From Nemertoderma westbladi (taxonomy: Eukaryota; Xenacoelomorpha; Nemertodermatida; Nemertodermatidae): a DNA stretch of 64,000 nucleotides. This document shows, piece by piece, positions 53,401 to 64,000 of this stretch. The notes below the pieces were generated by a model that worked only from the letters and a program-made list of their open reading frames with translations, was not told the origin of the DNA and ran no database searches. Both the position numbers and the translations under genes were made by a program. The stretch spans positions 1-64,000 of the forward strand of contig JAUCBJ010007955.1 of NCBI GenBank assembly GCA_032718475.1, in the 5' to 3' direction. Each line of letters opens with the position of its first letter. Within the stretch, counting starts at the first letter, position 1.

Positions 53401-56400
53401 CCTCACAACAAACATGTAAATAATCTATGATCTATGTACCCTCACAACAAACATGTAAATAATCTATGATCTGTGTACTCTCACAACAAACATGTAAATG
53501 ATCTATGATCTATGTACCCTCACAACAAACATGTAAATAATCGATGATCTATGTACCCTCACAACAAACATGTAAATAATCTATGATCTGTGTACTCTCA
53601 CAACAAACATGTAAATAATCTATGATCTGTGTACTCTCACAACGAACATGTAAATGATCTATGATCTATGTACCCTCACAACAAACATGTAAATAATCTA
53701 TGATCTGTGTACTCTCACAACAAATATGTAAATGATCTATGATCTGTGTACCCTCACAACAAACATGTAAATAATCTATGATCTGTGTACTCTCACAACA
53801 AACATGTAAATAATCTATGATCTGTGTACTCTCACAACGAACATGTAAATGATCTATGATCTGTGTACTCTCACAACAAACATGTAAATGATCTATGATC
53901 TATGTACCCTCACAACAAACATGTAAATGATCTATGATCTGTGTACTCTCACAACAAATATGTAAATGATCTATGATCTGTGTACTCTCACAACAAATAT
54001 GTAAATGATCTATGATATGTGTACTCTCACAACAAATATGTAAATGATCTATGATCTGTGTACTCTCACAACAAACATGTAAATGATCTATGATCTGTGT
54101 ACTCTCACAACAAATATGTAAATGATCTATGATATGTGTACTCTCACAACAAATATGTAAATGATCTATGATCTGTGTACTCTCACAACAAACATGTAAA
54201 TAATCTATGATCTGTGTACTCTCACAACAAACATGTAAATGATCTATGATCTGTGTACTCTCACAACAAATATGTAAATGATCTATGATATGTGTACTCT
54301 CACAACAAATATGTAAATGATCTATGATCTGTGTACTCTCACAACAAATATGTAAATGATCTATGATATGTGTACTCTCACAACAAATATGTAAATGATC
54401 TATGATATGTGTACTCTCACAACAAATATGTAAATAATCTATGATCTGTGTACTCTCACAACAAACATGTAAATGATCTATGATCTGTGTACTCTCACAA
54501 CAAATATGTAAATGATCTATGATATGTGTACTCTCACAACAAATATGTAAATGATCTATGATCTGTGTACTCTCACAACAAACATGTAAATAATCTATGA
54601 TCTGTGTACTCTCACAACAAACATGTAAATGATCTATGATCTGTGTACTCTCACAACAAATATGTAAATGATCTATGATATGTGTACTCTCACAACAAAC
54701 ATGTAAATGATCTATGATCTATGTACCCTCACAACAAACATGTAAAAATGATCTATGATCTGTGTACTCTCACAACAAACATGTAAATAATCTATGATCT
54801 GTGTACTCTCACAACAAATATGTAAATAATCTATGATCTGTGTACTCTCACAACAAACATGTAAATGATCTATGATCTGTGTACTCTCACAACAAACATG
54901 TAAATGATCTATGATCTATGTACCCTCACAACAAACATGTAAATAATCTATGATCTATGTACCCTCACAACAAACATGTAAATAATCTATGATCTGTGTA
55001 CTCTCACAACAAACATGTAAATGATCTATGATCTATGTACCCTCACAACAAACATGTAAATAATCGATGATCTATGTACCCTCACAACAAACATGTAAAT
55101 AATCGATGATCTATGTACCCTCACAACAAACATGTAAATAATCTATGATCTGTGTACTCTCACAACAAACATGTAAATAATCTATGATCTGTGTACTCTC
55201 ACAACGAACATGTAAATGATCTATGATCTATGTACCCTCACAACAAACATGTAAATAATCTATGATCTGTGTACTCTCACAACAAATATGTAAATGATCT
55301 ATGATCTGTGTACCCTCACAACAAACATGTAAATAATCTATGATCTGTGTACTCTCACAACAAACATGTAAATAATCTATGATCTGTGTACTCTCACAAC
55401 GAACATGTAAATGATCTATGATCTGTGTACTCTCACAACAAACATGTAAATGATCTATGATCTATGTACCCTCACAACAAACATGTAAATGATCTATGAT
55501 CTGTGTACTCTCACAACAAATATGTAAATGATCTATGATCTGTGTACTCTCACAACAAACATGTAAATAATCTATGATCTGTGTACTCTCACAACAAACA
55601 TGTAAATGATCTATGATCTGTGTACCCTCACAACAAACATGTAAATGATCTATGATCTGTGTACTCTCACATCAAACATGTAAATGATCTATGATCTGTG
55701 TACTCTCACAACAAACATGTAAATGATCTATGATCTGTGTACTCTCACAAGAAATATGTAAATGATCTATGATATGTGTACTCTCACAACAAATATGTAA
55801 ATGATCTATGATCTGTGTACTCTCACAACAAACATGTAAATAATCTATGATCTGTGTACTCTCACAACAAACATGTAAATGATCTATGATCTGTGTACTC
55901 TCACAACGAACATGTAAATGATCTATGATATGTGTACTCTCACAACAAATATGTAAATGATCTATGATCTGTGTACTCTCACAACAAACATGTAAATAAT
56001 CTATGATCTGTGTACTCTCACATCAAACATGTAAATGATCTATGATCTGTGTACTCTCACAACAAACATGTAAATGATCTATGATCTGTGTACTCTCACA
56101 AGAAATATGTAAATGATCTATGATATGTGTACTCTCACAACAAATATGTAAATGATCTATGATCTGTGTACTCTCACAACAAACATGTAAATAATCTATG
56201 ATCTGTGTACTCTCACAACAAACATGTAAATGATCTATGATCTGTGTACTCTCACAACGAACATGTAAATGATCTATGATATGTGTACTCTCACAACAAA
56301 TATGTAAATGATCTATGATCTGTGTACTCTCACAACAAACATGTAAATAATCTATGATCTGTGTACTCTCACATCAAACATGTAAATGATCTATGATCTG

Positions 56401-56610
56401 TGTACTCTCACAACAAACATGTAAATGATCTATGATCTGTGTACTCTCACAAGAAATATGTAAATGATCTATGATATGTGTACTCTCACAACAAATATGT
56501 AAATGATCTATGATCTGTGTACTCTCACAACAAACATGTAAATAATCTATGATCTGTGTACTCTCACAACAAACATGTAAAATAATCTATGATCTACGTA
56601 CCCTCAAAGC
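50490..56610 (+). repeat. 39-bp satellite B, 6.1 kb with higher-order structure
   Basis: About 155 units of TGATCTATGATCTGTGTACT + CTCACAACAAACATGTAAA (39 bp). Diagnostic variants are TGATCT/TAATCT, CTGTG/ATGTG/CTATG, ACTCTC/ACCCTC and AACATG/AATATG. These variants recur in blocks of several units: for example the order around 51,000-52,600 reappears around 53,900-54,780, and a ~310 bp block repeats at about 55,720, 56,080 and 56,430. The first units are 32 bp (one TGATCTA fewer). The sequence is unrelated to satellite A. Confidence 0.92.
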
Positions 56611-58461
56611 GAAACAAATATATTATTATATAATAACAAATATTTCATAATAGAAATGTAAAATTGAACAGCTACCATCAATGGAAGATAGCACCTTCAA
56701 GGTAGCACCTGGATGTACTTTCAAGGTACATTATTGATTGTAGTTTAAATGTACGTGAAATTGATTTCTTTGATGAAAAAGGAATTGAATATGCTTTATC
56801 CAAAATAGTACCTATTTCCTGTCTCTTCCATTTTATCTAATCCGTTGTACCCCTTGTTTAAATCCCACACTTTGGTATTTTTACTTAAAGCATTATAATT
56901 TTTAATATAAATAATATTTATCAAATTTTTCCCATTTTGATTTCATCGAGTGTCCAGTGCGTGGGAGGTGGAGAGAAGTAATAATTTTGAATAGGAATAT
57001 TATGAGTAGTAGCGGTAGGTTATGTTGATAAATAATAGGATGAATGGAGTGATATATGCAAATGGGCATTAAGCCTTTTTGCCAATTTCCTTATCAATAT
57101 TCCGCATTTTCTGAGCAGGATCAATCGGATTTATTATATATTTTATTTTGATAAAACCCCTTCAAAAACCCTCTCAGAAAATAATGAACTGAATTAATTA
57201 ACTTTTCTGTGAAATATCCACTATACTTGCCCTCTTGTATGTGTGCTCCCTTCCATTTGAAAGATATGAGCCTCTAATGCTTCCTAATAATTATTAATTT
57301 AATCAATAAACCATTGATCCTATGTATGCATGCGTTAAAGGGTGGTGTGTTGTGTTGTGCGTAGAGGTATTTGGGTGGTGTATGTAAGTAGATTATTTAT
57401 ATTTTGTTGGTTAAGTGATGCAACCCAAGATCCTAGAGCGAACTTAAATTATAGTGGATGCAATTTTATTTTATTGTTATTGATACTACCACTACTAAGT
57501 CGTCGAGCGAGATCGGACATTATTATTGATATTGATATATTAATATGTATTTATTATTGTATGCCGACAGTCTATCTGCTAAAGAATTATGAGGCGATGT
57601 GAACTTTAACTCGCTGATGAGTTAATTTCTAAGTAGTTAAGTTTGTGTCTAGGATCTAAGTACATGTCTAGGATCTAAGTTCGCGTCTAGGATCTAAGGT
57701 CGCATCTCTACATCGCGCCCAGGAAATAAGTTCGCAACTAGGTTCTACTGTCGCATAAACTTAGACCCAGGATGTAATTTCCTGTCTAGGATCTACGGCC
57801 GCACCCCTATTGTTCCAAACCGAGATCAAAGCACAGCGCCTTTTGCATCCTTGACACCCACGCCCACGACTATAATGTCGCCATGAATGGCGTAATAGCC
57901 TTCTCCGTAAGTGGGGAGGCTCTGGTTATATTTCGGATAGAGACCTTGACAGATCGAGTAATACAGGATTTTCTACTCTCGTTTCGGAAACAAAACGTTT
58001 TTGCCCACAGAGCCTTGCTGGCTGCGTAGTTAGTTAGTTAGGTGAGATCGTGAGATCTCCTTAATTTATTCCATATGTAGTAAATATCGTTAGTTTACAG
58101 ACCAGACCAACATCACACCATCAACCTAGAATGTAATTCAAGTACCTAAAATTGGTATGTATACAGTATTCAAATAAATATATATTACATCTTATCGTCT
58201 CTATAATATTGTTATCGGCGTCAAAAAATATTTGTCTACTATATAATAAATTTGTCTATATCAAAGTTGTCAAATTAATTAAATGAGTTTAGCATCACTG
58301 TTATATGGGACACACCCATTTCATGTACCAATAACTTAGAAACAACAAGAAGAGCTCATGACTCCGCCTGCAAAGTTTCAGATTCCTGAAATATATTAAT
58401 TCCCTATGGGTGTAACTGTCCTGCAATAAATTAGAATTAATCATAGTGGCCGTAATGGTTC
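56611..58461. other. Spacer with short GTCTAGGATCTAAG repeats
   Basis: No gene recognised. At about 57,645-57,800 the phrase GTCTAGGATCTAAGTTCGC recurs five or six times with changes at 20-35 bp spacing. Confidence 0.5.
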
Positions 58462-58600
58462 ATGGTCCTGCGTTCACTTTATAAGATCCGATGCTACCTT
58501 CCCCGCAGTAGAGCCTTGGAAACTCTAGTTCATTCATTCATTGCGAGCCATATCGATTACGGTAATACTGTGTTCTCATCATGTGCGGGCTCAGGTGTCA
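58462..58600 (+). pseudogene. CR1/Jockey-type LINE fragment
   Basis: The translation LYKIRCYLPRSRALETLVHS and FIASHIDYGNTVFSS matches the thumb block of CR1/Jockey-group reverse transcriptases (IR..L....LE.LVHAFI.SRLDY.N). It is a different clade from the RTE-like LINE that begins 125 bp downstream. Only this short piece survives. Confidence 0.6.
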
Positions 58601-58724
58601 GTATTACAGCCTATGTAGACTGTCAAAAACAGCGCCGCGTGTTTAATTCTTGGAATTCCCTTGTTTAGTGTAGTGAATGGTGTTCCGGCAAAAACATTAT
58701 CATTTGTCAAAGATTTGACCTTAG

Positions 58725-60656
58725 CATATCCCCCAGAAACCCAAAATACAACAGTATGTGCCATGGCAAAATTTTGTAAGAGAGAAGATCTTAAGATAGC
58801 CTACAAAGTAAAAACCAAACAACCAAAAACCGAAAACATTAACAAGGTTGAGAAAGCCAAGGACGATCTTAAATTGGCCTACAACAGCAGCCAGGAAAAG
58901 TACATACAGGATAAAATTGAAGCAATTACAACTGCTCACATACAGCAACAATCAAGACTTACCTGGCAAACTGTAAATGCTGGTTGGAAAAGTTGTACAA
59001 AGGGGCGTCTCAAAGCCGATAGTCCTGAAGAACGTGTTGGGAAGTGGAAAAATCACTTCAGCAACTTGCTTGGGCAGCCACCTAACATCGAGGTCAACCC
59101 TATGAGGAAAATATATGACAAGACACTACCTATAGAAACAGGGGACGTCACACCTGCCGAACTCCAAAAAAAGCATTAAAGGCATGTCCAATAATAAAGC
59201 GAGTGGATTAGATGAAATCCCAGCGGAGGTATGGAAAAAAGGAGTGCTAAACAGACTATTATTGAATGTTTGCAACCGAATGTTAAAAGGGGAAAAGCCA
59301 CCACCAATTTGGACTAAAGGTCAACTAAAGCCTCTCCCCAAGAAAGGAGACCTCGGTATACCAACAAACTGTTGTGGGATCTGTCTGCTTGTGGTAGCTG
59401 CCAAAATATACAATAAAATGATTCTATATAGGATTGGGCCTCACATCTACTGCATAAGAGCCCAAACGGATTTCGACCAAGTAGATCAACAATAGCTCAG
59501 ATACTTGCACTACGGAGACTGATTGAAGGAATTAAGTCAAATAATCTCCCCGCAGTCATGACTTTTGTGGACTTCAAGAAGGCATTCGACTCCATCCATA
59601 GAGGTAAAATGCTTGAAATCCTAAGAGCTTATGGAATACCAGAAGTAATTGTTGCTGGCATTGGATTGTTATATTGTGACACAGAAGCGCAGGTACTCTC
59701 ACCAGATGGTGAAACTGAGTTTTTCTCAATCCTGGCTGGCGTACTGCAAGGTGACACATTAGCACCATTACTATTTGTAATTGTGCTGGATTACGTAATG
59801 AGGATGGCCACAAAGGGTGAAGATCTGGGATTCACACTTCAAGAATGCAGAAGTAGTAGATATCCAGCAACTACAGTCACAGTCACCGACTTGGAGTATG
59901 ACATCACCCTGCTCTCTAATACGCTAGCAGATGCACAGCTTCTAGTAAATAAAGTGGAGAGGGCTGCTAAGGAGGTTGGATTGCATATAAATGCTACCAA
60001 GACCGAATTCATGACTTTTAATGTTGATGGAAACTTGACAACTATTGATAATAATCAACTAAGGAAGGTCGATGACTTCCAGTACCTAGGATCATGGATA
60101 GAGAGTAGCAAAAAGGACATAGAAGTTAGGAAAGCAAAGGCTTGGGTAGCTCTATCAAAAATGGATACCATTTGGAAATCAGCTCTCCAGGCACCTGAAG
60201 ACTACGTTCTTTAGCACCACAGTGGAAAGTGTATTTTTTACGGGGGTGAGACCTGGACACTGACTAAATCACTTGAACAACGAATTGATGGTTGCTACAC
60301 AAGACTACTAAGGGCAGCCCTAAACATCAGCTGGAGACAACACATGACAAATGCCGACCTTTATGGTACAATACCACCTGTATCAACCACCCTCCGTAAA
60401 TGCAGATTCAGATTCACTGGGTACTGCTGGCGAAGTAAAGTCGAGGTCATACCAGATCTACTTTTCTGGCAACCAACTCATAGAAAGCATAGTCGTGGAC
60501 AACCGGCCATAACATATATAGAACTTATATATATCAACTTGAAAGGGATACTGAACTTGGGAGAAAAGAAATTGCGACAGCTACGGAGAATCGGAAAGCC
60601 TGGTAGGATCTCATTTCCAATGAACGAGTTCGCTCGACCTAGTAGTATTAGTAGTA
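58725..60656 (+). pseudogene. 5'-truncated, inactivated copy of the RTE-like LINE
   Basis: Corresponds to 15,225-17,162 of the intact LINE at about 95% or better nucleotide identity by eye, and is bounded by TTGACCTTAG (58,715-58,724 and 60,657-60,666). It has frameshifts near 59,175, 59,500 and 60,215, a small deletion where EVSGRK becomes AGWK, and the RT active site TDFADDIALLS is changed to TDLEYDITLLS. It ends in a short TAG-type repeat. It cannot encode a working enzyme. Confidence 0.85.
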
Positions 60657-61212
60657 TTGACCTTAGTGAAATATGAATATGTAAAAGAAATTCGTCAATT
60701 TCATAAATTTTTTGTTCCAGATCGAAGTTATGTTTCTCAAAATATTGTAACAAATCGTCAGCCCCTTCTTTAGAATGTTCCAACAAACTAATATCGGTTT
60801 CGTTAAAGATTTCATGAATCTGTTCTTGTGATGAGATACACAAACTGTATAATCTCTTTATATTAATCTCATCATAATCCTTCAAAGAATCCCTTTTGAA
60901 TTTATGTCCCCTTATAGAATTCTTAACATCAGATAACTTCGGTATCAATGTTTGAGTAGTTTTTTCTTTAGTTTGCTGCCGCGTTTTTTGATGCACGGTT
61001 CTCTCAGACTGCTGAAATACGCCGTTAGAAGTACCTATATTTTGGGTACCAGCAGTTGATGATGTAACAAACGAGGCGTCATGTATCTGTGTAGAAGAAG
61101 ATAAAGGATTTAATAATATATTTGAAGATACTGATTCACCATCATCGTCACTGTCCATATAAGGACCCTCATCTTCCTCATCGTCATGTGATGGCACCAA
61201 TGTTTCATCCAT
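60657..61212 (-). CDS. Unidentified acidic ORF, 3' end disrupted by LINE
   Basis: The minus-strand frame starts at 61,212 and reads about 185 codons before entering LINE antisense sequence. The N-terminus is strongly acidic (DDEEDEG, MDSDDDGES), the middle is Ser/Thr/Gln-rich, and the last part is helical-looking (LLEHSKEGADDLLQYFEKHN). I do not recognise a family. Without the LINE the frame would end a few codons later at a stop, so the LINE inserted at or near its 3' end. It could be a host exon or a DNA-transposon accessory ORF; evidence for being a real gene is weak. Confidence 0.35.
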
Positions 61213-61345
61213 TGTTATAACAATATTATTACAACTACGTACTGTAAATTTACTTCTTGAATTTATTCAATTACAGTAAACTAATTATCTATTAATTTAT
61301 TATTAGTTAATTTAATTTGTATATTTGATTTGTTGTTATTAAATA

Positions 61346-61407
61346 TTCCGGCTAAAACATTATCATTTGTCAATAGATATTGACCTTAGTGAAATATGAA
61401 TATGTAA
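61346..61407 (+). repeat. Second copy of the LINE's pre-insertion target sequence
   Basis: TTCCGGCTAAAACATTATC through CCTTAGTGAAATATGAATATG matches the two sequences flanking the LINE (58,683-58,724 joined to 60,657-60,688). The ~62 bp therefore exists twice, 690 bp apart, once split by the LINE. Confidence 0.7.
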
Positions 61408-62275
61408 AACATATAATATATTATCTAAGTAAATCCCATGCCGAAAGGAATATATTTGTGGGTAATTCTTCGTGCCCTTTATTGTGGATCGGAATATAGA
61501 GTTATGTCTAGTAAAATATTGGAATATTAAAGTATTATTTGTTTTAATAACGCTCATTGATATGATACAATATATTTGCCTAAATTATACTTAAATCAAT
61601 ATTCACTGAATAATCTACAAACACATAATAATCTATAAACCCATAACAACAAATCACTGGCACTACCAACTAATGAATGTTGTGTGCTGCCTTATATACT
61701 CATATCACTGGCACTACCAACTAATGTTGTGTACTGCCTTGTATACTCATACGTGTGGAAGGGATGAGATGAGATGATAATTAGTTACAATGTAGGAAAG
61801 CTGATTTCATGAGCCTTGATATTATCACTGTGTCACTGTGTTGACATTATATTGTGTTTCAGTCAACGTATGTCGTAACGAGTGACTAGATGCGGGATGA
61901 TATTGAGTTATTGGATTATAGAGATATGAAATGATAGAAAGGGATAATGTAACTTTATTTTTTTATTTACTTTAAATAACTTTATTCATTTATTACATTA
62001 TCATGTTATTTGATTTATTTGTTTTCTGAAATAGAGCGCACTATAAATATTTTAATGCTAATCGGGATTAATTTCTGCCACTAGGGCCGTCATCACAATT
62101 AGTTTTTAAAGTTACTTTGTAGATAATGTTACATGCTTATATAAAAATGCCTACCTACAGCTACAACCAGCAAGCAGTACACCCCAACACCAAAAAGTAT
62201 ACTGTGGTATACTGATACAGTACTGCAGTACATTGCACATCTTGACTGCTAGAGACGATTCCCTAACTATTAAAT
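61408..62275. other. AT-rich spacer
   Basis: No gene recognised. A ~50-bp tandem duplication containing ATCACTGGCACTACCAACTA is at about 61,653-61,750. Confidence 0.5.
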
Positions 62276-63080
62276 GGCAGTTATTTTTCGGTACCCATTT
62301 TTTTTTCCCCAATTTTTTAAAATCATTTTACCCATATTTTTTCAAATTATTTTTTTACCAATTTTATTGTTCTTTTTTTACCCATAAATATTGTGACATC
62401 CAGATTGTCAGAATGTCAACTGGCAGACTGGTGGAGAAAACCCGAGTTTAACATAACCGAGATAAAAAAAAAACTAATAGTTGACATCTTCAGTACATTT
62501 TACTGCAAATTAATATATAAATTAAATCAACAGACATTATAATTATAATGCCTTGAATCGTTTCCCAGATTGAATGGGTTGGATTTTAATTTGGCAGTCA
62601 CGTTAATGGAAAGGAACACCGGGTTACAGAGGCGAGTTTTTCCTAACCAAAACAATAAACAATCACCTTATAGTAATTGATGGAAAGGAGCAGGTTTATA
62701 GTAGTAATTGAGGGAAAGGAGCAGGTTATATCGATAGGCCTAGGCCTATCTAAGCAAAACAATTAACGATCACGTCACCAATTGAGGGAAAGGAGCAGGT
62801 TACAGAGGTAGTTTTTCTAACCAAAACAATAAGCGATAAATTTAAAAATTGAGGGATAGGAGCAGGTTACAGAGGCGAGTTTTCTAACCAAAACAATAAA
62901 CGACCAGTTTACCAATTGACGGAAAGGAGCACGTTAAATGCACATGTAAAACATCTAACATCAAGTATTTATATTTTATTGGCCTGAAATACTGTTTGAG
63001 GCTAGATCCAAAGTGTTGTGCCGGTACTACCAATAAGTATTAAGTACAGTATTTATAGGCAACTGGGCAGAGTGAAAAAC
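62276..63080 (-). mobile_element. Probable decayed relative of the hAT-like element
   Basis: 62,276 begins GGCAGTTATTTTTCGG, similar to the right end (reverse complement) of the element at 40,808-42,428, and is followed by T-rich DNA. At 62,590-62,945 about five 68-bp-type units appear in reverse orientation (TGAGGGAAAGGAGCAGGTTA, CTAACCAAAACAATAAAC). The other end and a target-site duplication are not clear. Confidence 0.5.
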
Positions 63081-63335
63081 GGTAATATTTTAGGTTTAAA
63101 TTACTGTTTTATTACTATATTTCCCAATATATATTACTTATTTACTAACTTCTAATAAACCGGGACGAATTATAATACGATAAACTCTCCCTACCTCATA
63201 ATATTTATTAATATCTTCAAAACCCAACGTGATTAAGTAATCGCTCGTCTTCTTTATCCACAGTATCATTCCGCATTCATTGTAAGCACCGCCACGTAAT
63301 TAAGGATACTCATCAATGCATCGAATTATTCACTA

Positions 63336-63445
63336 GAGACGGGCCTAGCGGCCCATGAAGCAAGTCGTAGGAGACAGTACGAGTCAAGTAAAAGCTTTTT
63401 GTTCGGTCAGATAAATTAGCGTGAGCGCAGTCCCGTTGTACTAAC
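63336..63445 (+). repeat. Hairpin-bearing ~105 bp repeat, copy 1
   Basis: GAGACGGGCCTAGCGGCCC starts the unit (GGGCC-tagc-GGCCC hairpin), followed by GAAGCAAGTCGTAGGAGACA and a tail to CAGTCCCGTTGTAC. A close second copy starts 396 bp downstream. Confidence 0.7.
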
Positions 63446-63731
63446 AATTTTTATGTAAAATCTTTAAAAATCTTAAGTATATTCGGTGCAGACTGTCAAT
63501 AAGTCAACTAAATGTGATCAAAACGAGCAAAAGCACAGAATTCTAGTTTTGAGCTATATATTTCATCCATTATATTTTCACATCCGTTTTAAGGCTTTAA
63601 AGAAATTGCTTCAATCGTATCTATCAAGTTTATTCAATTTCATTAGATATAATCATAATTCAAAAATCTAAAATCTTTATGTACAAAATATTATTTTATT
63701 ACCTTTTTAGTGAAAAAAGTTAGATTAACTC

Positions 63732-63842
63732 GAGACGGGCCAAGCGGCCCGTGAAGCAAGTCGTAGGAGACAGTACGAGTCAAGTCAAAGCTTTTTGTTC
63801 TGTCTGATAATAAATTAGTGTGAGGGTAGTCCCGGTGGTGTA
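63732..63842 (+). repeat. Hairpin-bearing ~105 bp repeat, copy 2
   Basis: GAGACGGGCCAAGCGGCCC with the same GAAGCAAGTCGTAGGAGACA core and a tail GTAGTCCCGGTGGTGTAC. It keeps the 5-bp GC stem although the loop differs. Some differences (T/A in the loop, CAT/CGT after it) suggest the stem matters or is recent. Confidence 0.7.
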
Positions 63843-63957
63843 CGAGAAATTTTCTAGACAACTTCAAACTATAATTATTATGTTGTAATCATCTAATGAG
63901 TTATAAAAGCTATTGTGATTATAGAATATAGAGAGCAGTTAGCGAAATGATTATTTT

Positions 63958-64000
63958 ATTCTATCGGATAGAGTAGTCCCCTACTCCCCGCCGATAGAAT
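63958..64000. other. 10-bp inverted repeat at window end
   Basis: ATTCTATCGG at 63,958-63,967 and CCGATAGAAT at 63,991-64,000 are perfect reverse complements around a C-rich 23-nt loop. It may be the end of a larger structure beyond the window. Confidence 0.5.

Noticed and set aside
50490-56610. CRISPR-like array
   Set aside because: Repeats are head-to-tail with no unique spacers, and the context is a eukaryotic genome.

Overview
The window is a stretch of an invertebrate animal nuclear genome. It has spliceosomal introns, several classes of retrotransposon and DNA transposon, abundant minisatellites, long homopolymer G tracts and AT-rich spacer. The one convincing host gene is a histamine H3-type amine GPCR on the plus strand. 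The mix of repeats and this receptor fit a marine invertebrate, but the phylum cannot be fixed from sequence alone.

Layout. From 1 to 7 kb lie decayed transposon fragments: RTE-like LINE, a frameshifted transposon ORF, a Penelope-like RT scrap on the minus strand, and a ~325 bp inverted repeat carrying a Cys-rich exon. Receptor exon A (TM3-TM4) is at 7682-7899 and exon B (ECL2-TM5-ICL3-TM6) at 37245-37756, joined in phase across a 29,345 bp intron. That intron holds a LINE relic, a P-element/THAP9-like transposase relic, a diverged LINE piece, a full-length RTE-like LINE (13,635-17,162, with target-site duplication) and a 20-bp minisatellite. Into the minisatellite has inserted an 18.6 kb BEL/Pao LTR retrotransposon (18,101-36,717, 5-bp target-site duplication). 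The last exon or exons of the receptor (TM7) and its first exons (TM1-TM2) are not visible.

From 39 to 46.5 kb there is a ~52-58 bp satellite interrupted by a 1.6 kb hAT-like TIR element that has its own 68-bp repeats, then a 39-bp satellite interrupted by a 610 bp insertion. From 50.5 to 56.6 kb there is a second, unrelated 39-bp satellite of about 6.1 kb with higher-order structure. A 5'-truncated, inactivated copy of the same LINE lies at 58.7-60.7 kb, next to a minus-strand acidic ORF of unknown identity. The final 4 kb holds relatives of the 68-bp repeat and a duplicated ~105 bp hairpin-bearing repeat.

The part most likely to be undescribed is the BEL/Pao element. It is about twice the usual size and very young (I count six differences between its 1901 bp LTRs). 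Besides a 2919-residue Gag-Pol it encodes a 1241-residue second protein whose middle resembles a DEDDy 3'-5' exonuclease fold, followed by three zinc knuckles. It carries eleven same-strand copies of a 20-nt imperfect dyad in two reading frames and in non-coding DNA, a tRNA-like Pol III cassette in each LTR, and several conserved-looking hairpins. Its LTR termini and the lack of a usual primer-binding site are atypical.
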